Source: Palsa-1150 sp964531095
GTDB taxonomy: Bacteria; Myxococcota_A; Polyangia; Polyangiales; Polyangiaceae
Reading direction: 5' to 3'
NCBI GenBank assembly: GCA_964531095.1
Contig: CAZHED010000029.1
Location: forward strand, 1-64,000
DNA: 64,000 bases
The position numbers and the translations under genes are program-made. How positions within the stretch are numbered: the first letter of the stretch is position 1; each line of letters begins with the position of its first letter. Shown in pieces: positions 28,962 to 37,669 of the stretch. The notes beneath the pieces are model-generated. The model was not told the origin of the DNA. It was given only the letters and a program-made list of their open reading frames with translations, and made no database searches.

Positions 28962-29930
28962 CTACGACCCCTCGAACGACCGGCGCTCGAAGCACTCGTC
29001 CGGGAGCGCGCTCTTCTGTCGCGTGAGGCGCGTCGCTTCGACGAAGCGCGTCGTCACCGGATCGTGGTACCCGCTCGCGTTGGGGAGGTCGGGGTCGTCC
29101 GCACGGTGATAGCGCACGATGCGCGCCATCAATAGGTCGCGCACCCATTTGCCGATCAGAGAAGCCATGCTCACGAGAAGATGCTTGTCGTCCGCGTCGC
29201 GCACGAACGCGATGCTCCCGAGGCCCGGTACGACGTATTCGCTTCGGGCGCGCCCCTCCTCGGCGACGGCGTGGAGCCGCCCGCTCATCGGGCCGAACGC
29301 CGGCGGATAGCGCGCGAAGCCACCGACCTTGCCGCAGGTCGCCGCCACGTCGACCCCGGCGCGGGCGCGCGCTTCGAGCGCGAGGCGCTCCATGGCGTGA
29401 AGGTCGAGATGAAACCGCGTGAGACCGCGGGCGATGCCCTCGTTGAGCCGGCGCGCGCAGGTGACCACGCAGGCCGCGTGGAGAACCCGGATTCCACCGC
29501 CGTCCAGCCTCGCCAGGTCTCGACCCACCTGGAGGACGAGCTCGGGATCCGCGGCGAACGACTCGCGGTCCGCCGACCAGCACTGGCCGGCGTGGTCGCC
29601 CGGGCATGGGGCCCGCAGCGCCTCGGCGCCGTCGAGCGAGAGGATGCGGACGAGCTCCTCGGGCGCGCTGGGCTCGGTCTGCCCGCTTCGCCGCACGATC
29701 GCGCGCGCCCACGCTTCACCGAGCGAGCTGTCGCCGTAGGCGACCAGGCGCTTCGAATCGCCGAGACGCGAGCGAAGCGCGCCGCGAGGCCGGGAGACGA
29801 CGCGCTTGTGGCCGCCGTCCGTTACGCGGGCCACAACGGACGTCACGACGAGAGGCCCGAGACGCGGGCCCAGGCCGTTCTCGTCGATGCCGAGAAGGAT
29901 CGAGCTTTCCGCCTTGCAGGAGTCGGTCAT
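28962..29930 (-). CDS. Divergent ribonuclease HII/HIII-like protein
   Basis: A 322-aa protein with an RNase H2-like fold outline. The N-terminal GIDENGLGPRLGPLVV aligns with the family's G-x-D-E-x-G-x-G-x-x-x-G-P-L-V, and D16 and E17 are the first two catalytic acids. A GDSKRL segment matches DSKKL. Candidate third and fourth acids are in FHLDLHAMERL and RDADDKHLLVSMASLIGKW. RNase HII removes ribonucleotides from DNA. The GRG motif that reads the RNA-DNA junction is GLG here and the protein is longer than usual (about 200-230 aa), so activity is uncertain. It is convergent with the DUF6599 gene. Confidence 0.6.
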   Translation of the reverse strand: MTDSCKAESSILLGIDENGLGPRLGPLVVTSVVARVTDGGHKRVVSRPRGALRSRLGDSKRLVAYGDSSLGEAWARAIVRRSGQTEPSAPEELVRILSLDGAEALRAPCPGDHAGQCWSADRESFAADPELVLQVGRDLARLDGGGIRVLHAACVVTCARRLNEGIARGLTRFHLDLHAMERLALEARARAGVDVAATCGKVGGFARYPPAFGPMSGRLHAVAEEGRARSEYVVPGLGSIAFVRDADDKHLLVSMASLIGKWVRDLLMARIVRYHRADDPDLPNASGYHDPVTTRFVEATRLTRQKSALPDECFERRSFEGS

Positions 29931-30092
29931 GTGCGGCCGCCTCTGGTGCGGCCTCCGCTGCGGCCCTCGGTCATGTGGAGCCTTCGGTCCGCCCCTCCGG
30001 CATGGGCTTGATTTCAGTCACTTCGGGGCTCTGCTCCGGCTGACGCGCCTTGTACCACTTTTACCCGGGGCGAGCGCGGCCGCTCGCCGCTG

Positions 30093-30116
30093 CCCATGAG
30101 CCCATGAGCCCATGAG
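30093..30116. repeat. Tandem 8-bp repeat (CCCATGAG)x3
   Basis: Three perfect copies in non-coding DNA, next to a GC-rich hairpin. Probably a slippage-prone simple repeat. Confidence 0.85.
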
Positions 30117-30288
30117 CCGACGAGGCAGCGGTCTTGCGACGGCCTCCCGTCGACAGGCTACGCTCGTTTCCCAAAGCCATGCGCCTGAGACCTTGCCTCG
30201 CCGTGAGGGCGCCGTGAAGCTAGAGGACCGTGGCGTGCCTCTGGCGTCCCCGGGGCCCGGGGGGAAAGCGGCCGCCCGCGCTTGCTCA

Positions 30289-30317
30289 TTGACGAAGGTC
30301 GAACGGCTGCTTAACGT
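30289..30317 (+). promoter_or_regulatory. Candidate sigma-70 promoter of the DksA-like gene
   Basis: TTGACG at 30289-30294 and TAACGT at 30312-30317 are separated by 17 bp. The -35 is close to consensus, the -10 is weak. This would give a leader of about 170 nt that includes the hairpin at 30421-30455. Confidence 0.35.
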
Positions 30318-30420
30318 CACCGGCCCCTCCAACGGCGACTCGTCTTTCCACCCGAGGGGGGAAGCGATAGACAGACCCGAGCCCTACTGACCCCCAACTC
30401 AGCTCACCGCGTGAACCGGA

Positions 30421-30455
30421 GCGGATGGAGTCCAGCTCGCTGGACGGCAATCCGC
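30421..30455 (+). promoter_or_regulatory. Leader hairpin upstream of the DksA-like gene
   Basis: GCGGAT (30421-30426) pairs with ATCCGC (30450-30455), and GTCCAG (30430-30435) pairs with CTGGAC (30440-30445) around a CTCG tetraloop, with a 3x4 internal loop. It ends 39 nt before the GTG start, so it could be a regulatory leader structure or a protein operator. Confidence 0.5.
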
Positions 30456-30494
30456 GGAGGTCCACGAGGGAGCTCCACGAAGTGGAGCGACCGA

Positions 30495-30857
30495 GTGAAC
30501 AAGGCCACCCTAAAAAAGTTCAGAACGCTGCTCACCGACAAGCGCGACGAGATCCTCAAGAAGGCCAAGCAAACGCTCGAGCAGGATATGGCGCTCGACA
30601 CGGACGACTTGCCCGACGAGATGGACCTCGCGTCCAGCGAATACCTGCAGTCGTTCACGTTCCGCCTGCGCGGGCGGGAGAAGAGCTTTCTCGACAAGAT
30701 CGAGAAGGCGCTCAAGAAGATCGACGAGGGCACCTTCGGCGTGTGCGAGGAGTGCGGCGAAGAGATCTCGGTCAAGCGCCTCGAGGCGCGGCCCGAGACG
30801 ACGCTCTGCATCCGCTGCAAAGAAGACCAAGAGCGGATGGAGAAGGACTACAGCTGA
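30495..30857 (+). CDS. DksA/TraR-family zinc-finger protein
   Basis: A 120-aa protein with the DksA/TraR layout: an N-terminal helical hairpin (LKKFRTLLTDKRDEILKKAK.., acidic ALDTDDLPDEMD at the tip region) and a C-terminal C4 zinc finger (CEECGEEISVKRLEARP, then CIRC). These proteins enter the RNA polymerase secondary channel and tune initiation with ppGpp. The acidic tip resembles DksA's functional D-x-x-D/A region, but a general paralogue (CarD-unrelated TraR-type) is possible. GTG 30495 has a TGGAG site about 8 nt upstream; earlier in-frame starts lack one. It is convergent with uvrA. Confidence 0.92.
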   Translation: MNKATLKKFRTLLTDKRDEILKKAKQTLEQDMALDTDDLPDEMDLASSEYLQSFTFRLRGREKSFLDKIEKALKKIDEGTFGVCEECGEEISVKRLEARPETTLCIRCKEDQERMEKDYS

Positions 30858-30895
30858 CGTCCGGCGAGCGGGCTTCCGACCCCGCGAACCGACCG

Positions 30896-33805
30896 CTACC
30901 CCCTCGCCACCCGTTTCGTCGACGGTAGGCTGCGGGCCAACACGTCTCGCAAGTACCGCGCGGTGTGCGATCGCTCGCTCTCCACGAGTTGCTCGGGAGT
31001 GCCCAGCGCCACAATCTCCCCCCCGCCCTCGCCGCCTTCGGGGCCGAGGTCGATCACCCAGTCCGCGCAGGCGACCACGTCGAGGTTGTGCTCGATGACC
31101 ACGATGGTGTTCCCCTGGTCGCGCAGATCCATCAGCGCCGCCAGCAGCACCTCGATGTCGGCGAAGTGCAGCCCCGTCGTCGGCTCGTCGAGCACGTAGA
31201 GGGTACGGCCGGTCGCCCGTCGGGCCAGCTCTCGCGCGAGCTTCACGCGCTGGGCCTCTCCTCCGGAAAGCGTCGTCGCGGGCTGACCCAGCGTCAGATA
31301 GCCGAGGCCCACCTTTCGCAGCGCTTCCAGCCTGTCGGCGATGCGCGGCACGGCGCCGAAGAGCTCGGTCGCTTGCTCTACCGTCACGTCGAGCGCGTCG
31401 GCGATGGAGAGCCCGCGGTACTTCACCTCGAGCGTTTCGCGGCTGTAGCGCCGCCCGGCGCACGTGTCGCACGTCACGAAAACGTCCGGCAAGAAGTGCA
31501 TTTCGATGCGCAGGACTCCGTCGCCCTGGCAGGCCTCGCAGCGCCCCCCTTTGACATTGAAGGAGAAGCGCCCCGCCTTGTATCCGCGGGCCCGGGCGTC
31601 CGGCAGGCCCGCGTAGAGCTCGCGCAAGAGCGCAAAGATGCCCGTGTACGTCGCAGGGTTGGAGCGCGGCGTTCGGCCGATCGGCGCCTGGTCGATCGAC
31701 ACGACCTTGTCGACGTTGTCGAGCCCTTCGACTCGATCGCATTCGCCGACGGGCGCCGTCGCGTTGTAGAGCTTGGCGCGCGCCGCCGGAAGCAGGGTGT
31801 CGACGATTAGGCTCGACTTGCCGCTGCCGCTGACGCCGGTGACGCACGTGAGGAGGCCGAGCGGTACTTCGACGGTGACGTCGCGCAGGTTGTTCGCGCG
31901 CGCACCGACGACGCGCACGCTCGGCTTACCGCGCGCTTTGCGCTTGCTCGGCACGGGCATCTGCCGCTTTCCGGTCAGCCACGGACCCGTGATCGACTTC
32001 GGGTTCGCCATGATCTCGCGGGGCGTTCCCTGCGCGACGACCTGTCCGCCGTGCACCCCTGCGCCCGGGCCCATGTCGACCACGTGGTCGGCCGCGAGGA
32101 TCGCTTCGCGGTCGTGCTCGACGACGATGACCGTGTTGCCCAGGTCGCGAAGCCGCGCCTGCGCCTCGATGAGGCGGGCGTTGTCTCGGGCGTGCAGTCC
32201 GATGCTCGGTTCGTCGAGCACGTAGAGCACCCCCACCAGCGCCGCGCCGATTTGCGTCGCGAGGCGGATGCGCTGCCCCTCGCCCGACGACAGCGTCTGC
32301 GCGCTGCGATCGAGGGTGAGGTAATCGAGGCCCACGTCGATGAGAAAGCCGAGGCGGGCCGCGACGGCTTTGAGAAGCGGCTCGGCGATCGCGCGTTCGC
32401 GCGCGGCGAAGACTTGCGGTGAGACGGCGGACGTCCCGTCGCCGAGCGTCTCGACGAACCTGCGCACGTGGCGGAGCGGCATCGACCCGACCTGTGCGAT
32501 GTCCTTTTCCCCGAGCTTGACGGCGAGGGCCTCGGGGCGAAGGCGCTTTCCCTTGCACGCGTCGCAGGTGCGGGTCACGAGAAAACGACCGAGCTCGTCG
32601 TCGGCGATTCCGCCTTCGCTCGCGTCCGGATCGTCTTCATCCGGCTCTTCCGACCGCGCATCGGCCAGCGACGCGAGGCGCTGTTCGAGTCGCGGCACGA
32701 GGCCTTCGTAGCTCTTCGCTTTGCGCCCGTCTCGCTTGCGGCCATGCCCCTCTGCGGCGCGCCCGAAGAGGATGGCCTTTCGCTGCTCTTCCGGTAGCTT
32801 CGACCACGCGACGTCCGGACTGACGCCGAGCGCTTCGACCGCCCGCGCGGTCTCGGTCGCGAGCGCCACGCTGCCGCGACGTCCCCACGCCAAGACGACG
32901 CCTTCGCGCAGCGTGTGGCGCGGATCGCCCACGCAGCGCTCGGGATCGACGACGTCGCGCGCGCCGAGCCCGTCGCACGCCGGGCATGCCCCGTGCGGCC
33001 CGTTGAACGAGAACATCCGCGGCTCGATGGGCGGCAGCGAGATGCCGCAGTCGATGCACGCGAATCGCTCGCTCATCCAGAACGGCTCGTCGTCCCCCGC
33101 CTCGACGAGCAGACGCCCTTCCCCGAGCTTGAGGGCGAGCTCCACGCTGTCGGTCAGCCGACCCTTGAGGCCTTCTTTGAGGACCAGGCGGTCGATGACG
33201 ACGTCCAAATCGTGTGCGCGCGTGCGGTCGAGCTCGAGCTCGTCGCCGAGGTCGACGACGGAACCGTCGATGCGCGCGCGCACGAAGCCTTCGCGCCGAA
33301 GGCGTTCGAGCTCGAGCTTGAGCTCGCCCTTGCGTGCCCGCGCGAGGGGAGCCATCACCGAGAGCCTGGTTCCTTCCGGAAAGGCGAGGATGCGGTCGAC
33401 GATCTGCTGCACCGTCTGCGCCTCGATTCGCTTGCCGCAGCTCGGGCAATGCGGAACGCCCACGCGCGCGTACAAGAGGCGCAAGTAATCGGCGATCTCG
33501 GTGACGGTGCCGACCGTCGATCGGGGCGACTTCGACAGCGGACGCTGCTCGATTGCGATCGCCGGGCTGAGGCCATCGATTCGCTCGACGTCGGGCTTGG
33601 CCAGCTGCTCGAGGAACTGCCGCGCATAGGCGCTCAGCGACTCGACGTACCGCCGCTGTCCTTCCGCGTAGATCGTGTCGAACGCGAGCGACGACTTGCC
33701 CGATCCGCTCGGGCCCGTGAACACGACCACCTTGCCGCGCGGCAGCGAGACGCTGACATTCTTCAAGTTGTGTTGGCGGGCGCCGACGACGACGAGACGA
33801 TCCAC
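30896..33805 (-). CDS. uvrA: Excinuclease ABC subunit A
   Basis: A 969-aa UvrA, the damage-recognition ATPase of nucleotide excision repair. Two ABC ATPase modules are present: Walker A GPSGSGKSSLAFDT and signature LSSGEGQRIRLATQIG in one half, GVSGSGKSSLIVDT and LSGGEAQRVKLARELA in the other. Zinc modules CPSCGK, CPACDGLG and CEACQGDG..CDTCAGRR are seen. GTG 33805 gives an N-terminus VDRLVVVGARQHNLKNV matching other UvrA proteins; no clear Shine-Dalgarno is present. A perfect 10-bp palindrome sits 4 bp upstream. Confidence 0.98.
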   Translation of the reverse strand: MDRLVVVGARQHNLKNVSVSLPRGKVVVFTGPSGSGKSSLAFDTIYAEGQRRYVESLSAYARQFLEQLAKPDVERIDGLSPAIAIEQRPLSKSPRSTVGTVTEIADYLRLLYARVGVPHCPSCGKRIEAQTVQQIVDRILAFPEGTRLSVMAPLARARKGELKLELERLRREGFVRARIDGSVVDLGDELELDRTRAHDLDVVIDRLVLKEGLKGRLTDSVELALKLGEGRLLVEAGDDEPFWMSERFACIDCGISLPPIEPRMFSFNGPHGACPACDGLGARDVVDPERCVGDPRHTLREGVVLAWGRRGSVALATETARAVEALGVSPDVAWSKLPEEQRKAILFGRAAEGHGRKRDGRKAKSYEGLVPRLEQRLASLADARSEEPDEDDPDASEGGIADDELGRFLVTRTCDACKGKRLRPEALAVKLGEKDIAQVGSMPLRHVRRFVETLGDGTSAVSPQVFAARERAIAEPLLKAVAARLGFLIDVGLDYLTLDRSAQTLSSGEGQRIRLATQIGAALVGVLYVLDEPSIGLHARDNARLIEAQARLRDLGNTVIVVEHDREAILAADHVVDMGPGAGVHGGQVVAQGTPREIMANPKSITGPWLTGKRQMPVPSKRKARGKPSVRVVGARANNLRDVTVEVPLGLLTCVTGVSGSGKSSLIVDTLLPAARAKLYNATAPVGECDRVEGLDNVDKVVSIDQAPIGRTPRSNPATYTGIFALLRELYAGLPDARARGYKAGRFSFNVKGGRCEACQGDGVLRIEMHFLPDVFVTCDTCAGRRYSRETLEVKYRGLSIADALDVTVEQATELFGAVPRIADRLEALRKVGLGYLTLGQPATTLSGGEAQRVKLARELARRATGRTLYVLDEPTTGLHFADIEVLLAALMDLRDQGNTIVVIEHNLDVVACADWVIDLGPEGGEGGGEIVALGTPEQLVESERSHTARYLRDVLARSLPSTKRVARG

Positions 33806-33915
33806 GTTGGGTTCGAACCGGTTAGCACGGCAGCCGCCGGGGCGTCTCGCGCCGAGTACCGCGATACCGCGGCGCGAGCCGCAGCGCTGGCATGGTACGC
33901 TCTTCCTCTCCCCGG

Positions 33916-36900
33916 ATGTTGAAAGTCGAGTGTGACTCGTGTCAGGCGCCGTACCAGATCGACGAGCGTCGTGTTCCGCCCGGCGGCTTGAAGATGAGGT
34001 GCCCGAAGTGCGGGCACTCTCTCCTCGTCCAGAACCCCGACCAAGCGCGCGGCGGCGCCGCGAGCCCGCCCGCGCTGGCGCCTTCCCCTCCTGTGCCTCC
34101 CATCCCTCTTGCCCCCCGGCCGCCGGCGCGGCCCGAGCCGCCCCGATCGCCGCTGCCGTCGGACTTCCCGGCGGCCCTTGGATCGCTCGACGAGCCGGAC
34201 CTTCCCGTCGTCTCCGCCGACTTACCGTCGACGAAGGCGCCCTCCGCTCACCTCCCCGCGGCGCGGCGAATGCCTCCGCGGCCGGGGCCTGGCGCGGCGC
34301 CCCTTGGGCCCAAGGCAAGAGCGCCCACCGCGCCGACCTCACCCTCCGACTCCTTCGGCGACATCGAGCTCGATCTCCCCGCCATTCCGGCCGGCTTGCC
34401 CGAAGCCAGACGCGGCCAGCCCCAACCCGCACCGCCGCGTGCGCGGCCCATCGACGCGGAGCTTCCGGCACCCAAGGCCGATCTGCCGGCGAGCAAGCGC
34501 AGCAGCATCCGCGATCTGCCGTCTGTCGCGGCGCACTTGCCCGAGCTCGCTGCGCACTTGCCCGAGGTCGCCGCTGCGCTTCCGGGGGTCGCGGCCGGCC
34601 TCCCCATGACCGCCGCCTCGCTGCCCAATCCGGTCGTTGCCGTCCCAGCGAGTGGCTTCGGAGAAATCGACCTCCCGACGGGCGAATCGTTGCCCGCATC
34701 GCCCCAGGCCGGCCACCTGCCCTCGCCCGCACAACCACCGTTCTCCGCCCCGGCGAGCTTCGGCGAGATCGAGCTGCCGCGCGAACCGCCGCGCGTGCCG
34801 GGGGGATCCCCGCGCGAATCTCGCGATCCGTCGGGCAACTTCGGTCATCTCGAGCTCGAAGACAGGCCGCGCTCGCGTCGCAGCTCGCCGCGCAATGCCG
34901 CCGCCGTTCACGACCCAGATCGCGGCGGCGGGATGACCTTCGGCGAAGTCGATCTGTCGTCGCCGCAAGAGGAGCCTTCGGGGGGGCCCTCTTCCATCAG
35001 CGTCGTGGCCCCCTTTCCGCGGCCCGACAACGCGGACGCGGGGCCGGATCCGACGGGACGGGGTCGACGCCAAGACGCCCCCGGGACGCCGGCGGGGTCG
35101 AAGGCCGCGGCGACCGCGCTCGTCCGAACGGATCAGCGCGGTGGCGAACGCGAGGCCAAGGTCCCGACGACCCGCAAACGATCTGTGGGCAGGCGCGTCG
35201 CTCTCGCCGCCGTCGTCGCGGTGATCCTCGCCGGGGCAGCGCTTCAACTGACGCCACACGGCGCGTTCGGATACCTCGACGCGACCGATCGCTTTCATGC
35301 GAAGGACTACGAGCGCGCCGCCGCCGCGACCATCGGCACGACCGAAAGAGTCCTTGGCGCCGACACGTACGACGATGCGAAAGCGGCGGTCGACGCGGTC
35401 GTCGCCGCGCATGCGCGCATGCCGCGGGCGCGGCCGCTGACCGCGTACGCAGCGGTCGTCGACTACGCGACGACGGTCCGCTTCGGACCCGACACGTCGC
35501 GCGCTTCCCGTGCGAAGCAGCTCCTGGGCGAGCTCCTGCCCGAGGAGGCCGTGAAGTACCGAGACGTCGCCCTCGCGGCCCAGGCGGCGGCGAACGACGA
35601 AATCGATAAGGCCCGCAAAGCGCTCGAGGCAACACCGAGCAACGGCGACCCGGCCGATCCAATCGGGATCGCCGTGGCGCACATGCTCGGCAACCTCGAG
35701 CTCGCGGCGCACGACGGTGCGGCGGCGCTCCTGTCGTTCAAGCGCGCGCTCGGGCTCTCGAACGACGCCCGCGCCCATTTCGGTCTAGCCCGCGCGTACG
35801 ACGCGCTGGGAGATACTTCGAACGCCAAGAAGGAGATCGAGGCGACGCTCGCTGCATCGCCACAGCATCCTGGTGCCCTGGGGCTGCGCGCGCGATTGAA
35901 CAGCGCGCCTGCCAACGAGGCGCAATCGCTCCAAGATCTGGCGACCGTCCTCGACGGACCTGCGCGCGCGAAGGCCGCCCCGAGCGAGCTTTCCAAAGCG
36001 TACGCGGCACGGGCTTGGATCAGCCTGGATCGCGGGGCCGCGACCGACGCCCGCGAAGCATTCGCAAAGGCCGTGACGCTGGACCCGCGAAATGGTCTGG
36101 CTTTGGGCGGCGAGGGGCGACTGCTCCTCAGCGAGGGTCGCTACACGGAAGCGCTCGCGCGCTTCGACGCCGCCCTCCAGATCGACCCCGCGTCGGCCGA
36201 CGCGATCGCCAACGACGCGGAGGCGAAGCTCGCCCTCGATCGTCTGGCGGACGCGAAGCAGCAGCTCGCAGAGGCGCGCCAGCGGTTCCCCAAGAGCCTG
36301 CCCATCGTCCTTTTGCTCGGCCGAGTCGAGCAGCACCTGGGAAACTACGACGCTGCGGAGAGCGACATGCGCGCGTCGGTCGCGATGGTGGACCCGTCCC
36401 GACGCGATGCCGTACTCCCCTACGTCGCCCTTTCCGAGCTCCTCTCGTCGCGCGGAAGGCTGGCGGACGCCAAGGCGGTGCTCGACGACGCGAAGAAGAC
36501 CCTCGCCTCCTCCGCCGCGCTCGATCGCGCGCTGGGCGACGTCGCCGAGCTGCAGGGTGATCACGAAATCGCGATCACGCAGTACCGAGCCGCCATCGCC
36601 AAGAACCCGCGCGATGCCGCGGCCCATTTCCGCCTGGCGGTGACTCTGCGCCGGATCCGTCGGTTCGACGAGGCCGGAGCGGAGCTCGACAAGATCGCCG
36701 CCGTCGACAAAGACTACCCTGGGCTGTCGCTCGAGCGCGGGCTGCTTTTCGAGGACTCCGGCGACGTTCAAAAAGCGATCGAGCAGTTCAAGGCGGCGCT
36801 TGCTCGAGCACCCGACGATCCGGATCTTCAGCTTCGCGTCGGGAGCGCGTACGTGTCCATCGGGCGGCCCGACGACGCCCTTCCGATGCTGCGCAAGGTG

Positions 36901-37650
36901 CTCCAAGAGCGCCCCGCGAGCGCAGAAGCGCACCACTACGTAGGGCGGGCGCTCATGCTCAAGGGACCGACGCAGCAAGCCGAGGCCATTCGCTACCTGC
37001 AGCGCGCGGTGGATGCGGATCCGAACCGCGCCGAGTTCCACGTGTACCTGGCGTGGGCGGCCAACGAGGCGACCCCCGCACAGTTCGACGTCGCCGCGAG
37101 AGAGATCGACGCGACGCTGTCGCTCGACAAGCTGAGCGCGGAAGGTTACTGGCAAAGGGGTTTGCTCGAGCGGATGCAGGGGGCGGTGGTGGACGCGATC
37201 AAAGACGAGAAGCGCGCGCTCGAGCTGCGCCCGTCGCGTTACGAGGCGCACGCAACGCTGGCGGAGTGCTATGAAGATCGCAACGAGTACGCTGCGGCGA
37301 TCGCCGAGTGGGCGAAGGCCGTGGCCGGCGCTGGCGACGCGCCGGGGCCCGATGGCGGCGTGCCCCATCCGTACTGGCGCTACAAGTACGGCAAGCTGTT
37401 GATGGAGCGAGGAAACCCCAACGCTGCGGTCTCGCTTCTCGTGCCGGCGGCCGCGACGATGGAGAAGCTCGAGCAGCGCCCGGGGTGGCGGCCGCTGCTC
37501 GAGGTGTTGACGGCCGAGGCGCTCGACAAGGTCGGCCGCAAGGCGGAGGCGGCCGAGCACTATCGGCGGTTCCTGGACATCGCACCGGTCAATTCGCCGG
37601 ACCGTGACGACGCGCGGGCGGCGCTCAAGCGGCTCACCGGCGAGCGCTAG
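33916..37650 (+). CDS. Zinc-ribbon / transmembrane / TPR protein
   Basis: A 1,244-aa protein. Residues 1-40 form an MJ0042-type zinc ribbon (CDSCQAPY..RCPKCGHSLLV). A Pro-rich linker (about 45-420) carries six 7-residue x-L-P-x-x-A-A repeats (34510-34635) and five F-G-x-[ILV]-[DE]-L motifs (starting at 34354, 34657, 34759, 34840 and 34939). A single membrane helix (about 427-447) is followed by about 800 residues of TPRs, expected in the periplasm. The layout recalls zinc-ribbon/TPR proteins of the Myxococcus gliding (Glt) machinery, but this is architectural similarity only. It is divergent from uvrA. Confidence 0.85.
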   Translation: MLKVECDSCQAPYQIDERRVPPGGLKMRCPKCGHSLLVQNPDQARGGAASPPALAPSPPVPPIPLAPRPPARPEPPRSPLPSDFPAALGSLDEPDLPVVSADLPSTKAPSAHLPAARRMPPRPGPGAAPLGPKARAPTAPTSPSDSFGDIELDLPAIPAGLPEARRGQPQPAPPRARPIDAELPAPKADLPASKRSSIRDLPSVAAHLPELAAHLPEVAAALPGVAAGLPMTAASLPNPVVAVPASGFGEIDLPTGESLPASPQAGHLPSPAQPPFSAPASFGEIELPREPPRVPGGSPRESRDPSGNFGHLELEDRPRSRRSSPRNAAAVHDPDRGGGMTFGEVDLSSPQEEPSGGPSSISVVAPFPRPDNADAGPDPTGRGRRQDAPGTPAGSKAAATALVRTDQRGGEREAKVPTTRKRSVGRRVALAAVVAVILAGAALQLTPHGAFGYLDATDRFHAKDYERAAAATIGTTERVLGADTYDDAKAAVDAVVAAHARMPRARPLTAYAAVVDYATTVRFGPDTSRASRAKQLLGELLPEEAVKYRDVALAAQAAANDEIDKARKALEATPSNGDPADPIGIAVAHMLGNLELAAHDGAAALLSFKRALGLSNDARAHFGLARAYDALGDTSNAKKEIEATLAASPQHPGALGLRARLNSAPANEAQSLQDLATVLDGPARAKAAPSELSKAYAARAWISLDRGAATDAREAFAKAVTLDPRNGLALGGEGRLLLSEGRYTEALARFDAALQIDPASADAIANDAEAKLALDRLADAKQQLAEARQRFPKSLPIVLLLGRVEQHLGNYDAAESDMRASVAMVDPSRRDAVLPYVALSELLSSRGRLADAKAVLDDAKKTLASSAALDRALGDVAELQGDHEIAITQYRAAIAKNPRDAAAHFRLAVTLRRIRRFDEAGAELDKIAAVDKDYPGLSLERGLLFEDSGDVQKAIEQFKAALARAPDDPDLQLRVGSAYVSIGRPDDALPMLRKVLQERPASAEAHHYVGRALMLKGPTQQAEAIRYLQRAVDADPNRAEFHVYLAWAANEATPAQFDVAAREIDATLSLDKLSAEGYWQRGLLERMQGAVVDAIKDEKRALELRPSRYEAHATLAECYEDRNEYAAAIAEWAKAVAGAGDAPGPDGGVPHPYWRYKYGKLLMERGNPNAAVSLLVPAAATMEKLEQRPGWRPLLEVLTAEALDKVGRKAEAAEHYRRFLDIAPVNSPDRDDARAALKRLTGER

Positions 37651-37669
37651 TTCCGAATTTCTCGGTGGG

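Larger units (their letters stand above)
29931..30494. other. Divergent intergenic region before the DksA-like gene
   Basis: About 560 bp with no convincing gene. It holds an 8-bp-stem hairpin at 30069-30088, three tandem copies of CCCATGAG (30093-30116), a candidate promoter at 30289-30317 and a leader hairpin at 30421-30455. Confidence 0.7.

Noticed and set aside
33805..33825. tRNA T-arm-like GGTTCGAACC
   Set aside because: It is a simple palindrome beside the uvrA start; no acceptor, D or anticodon arms can be built around it.
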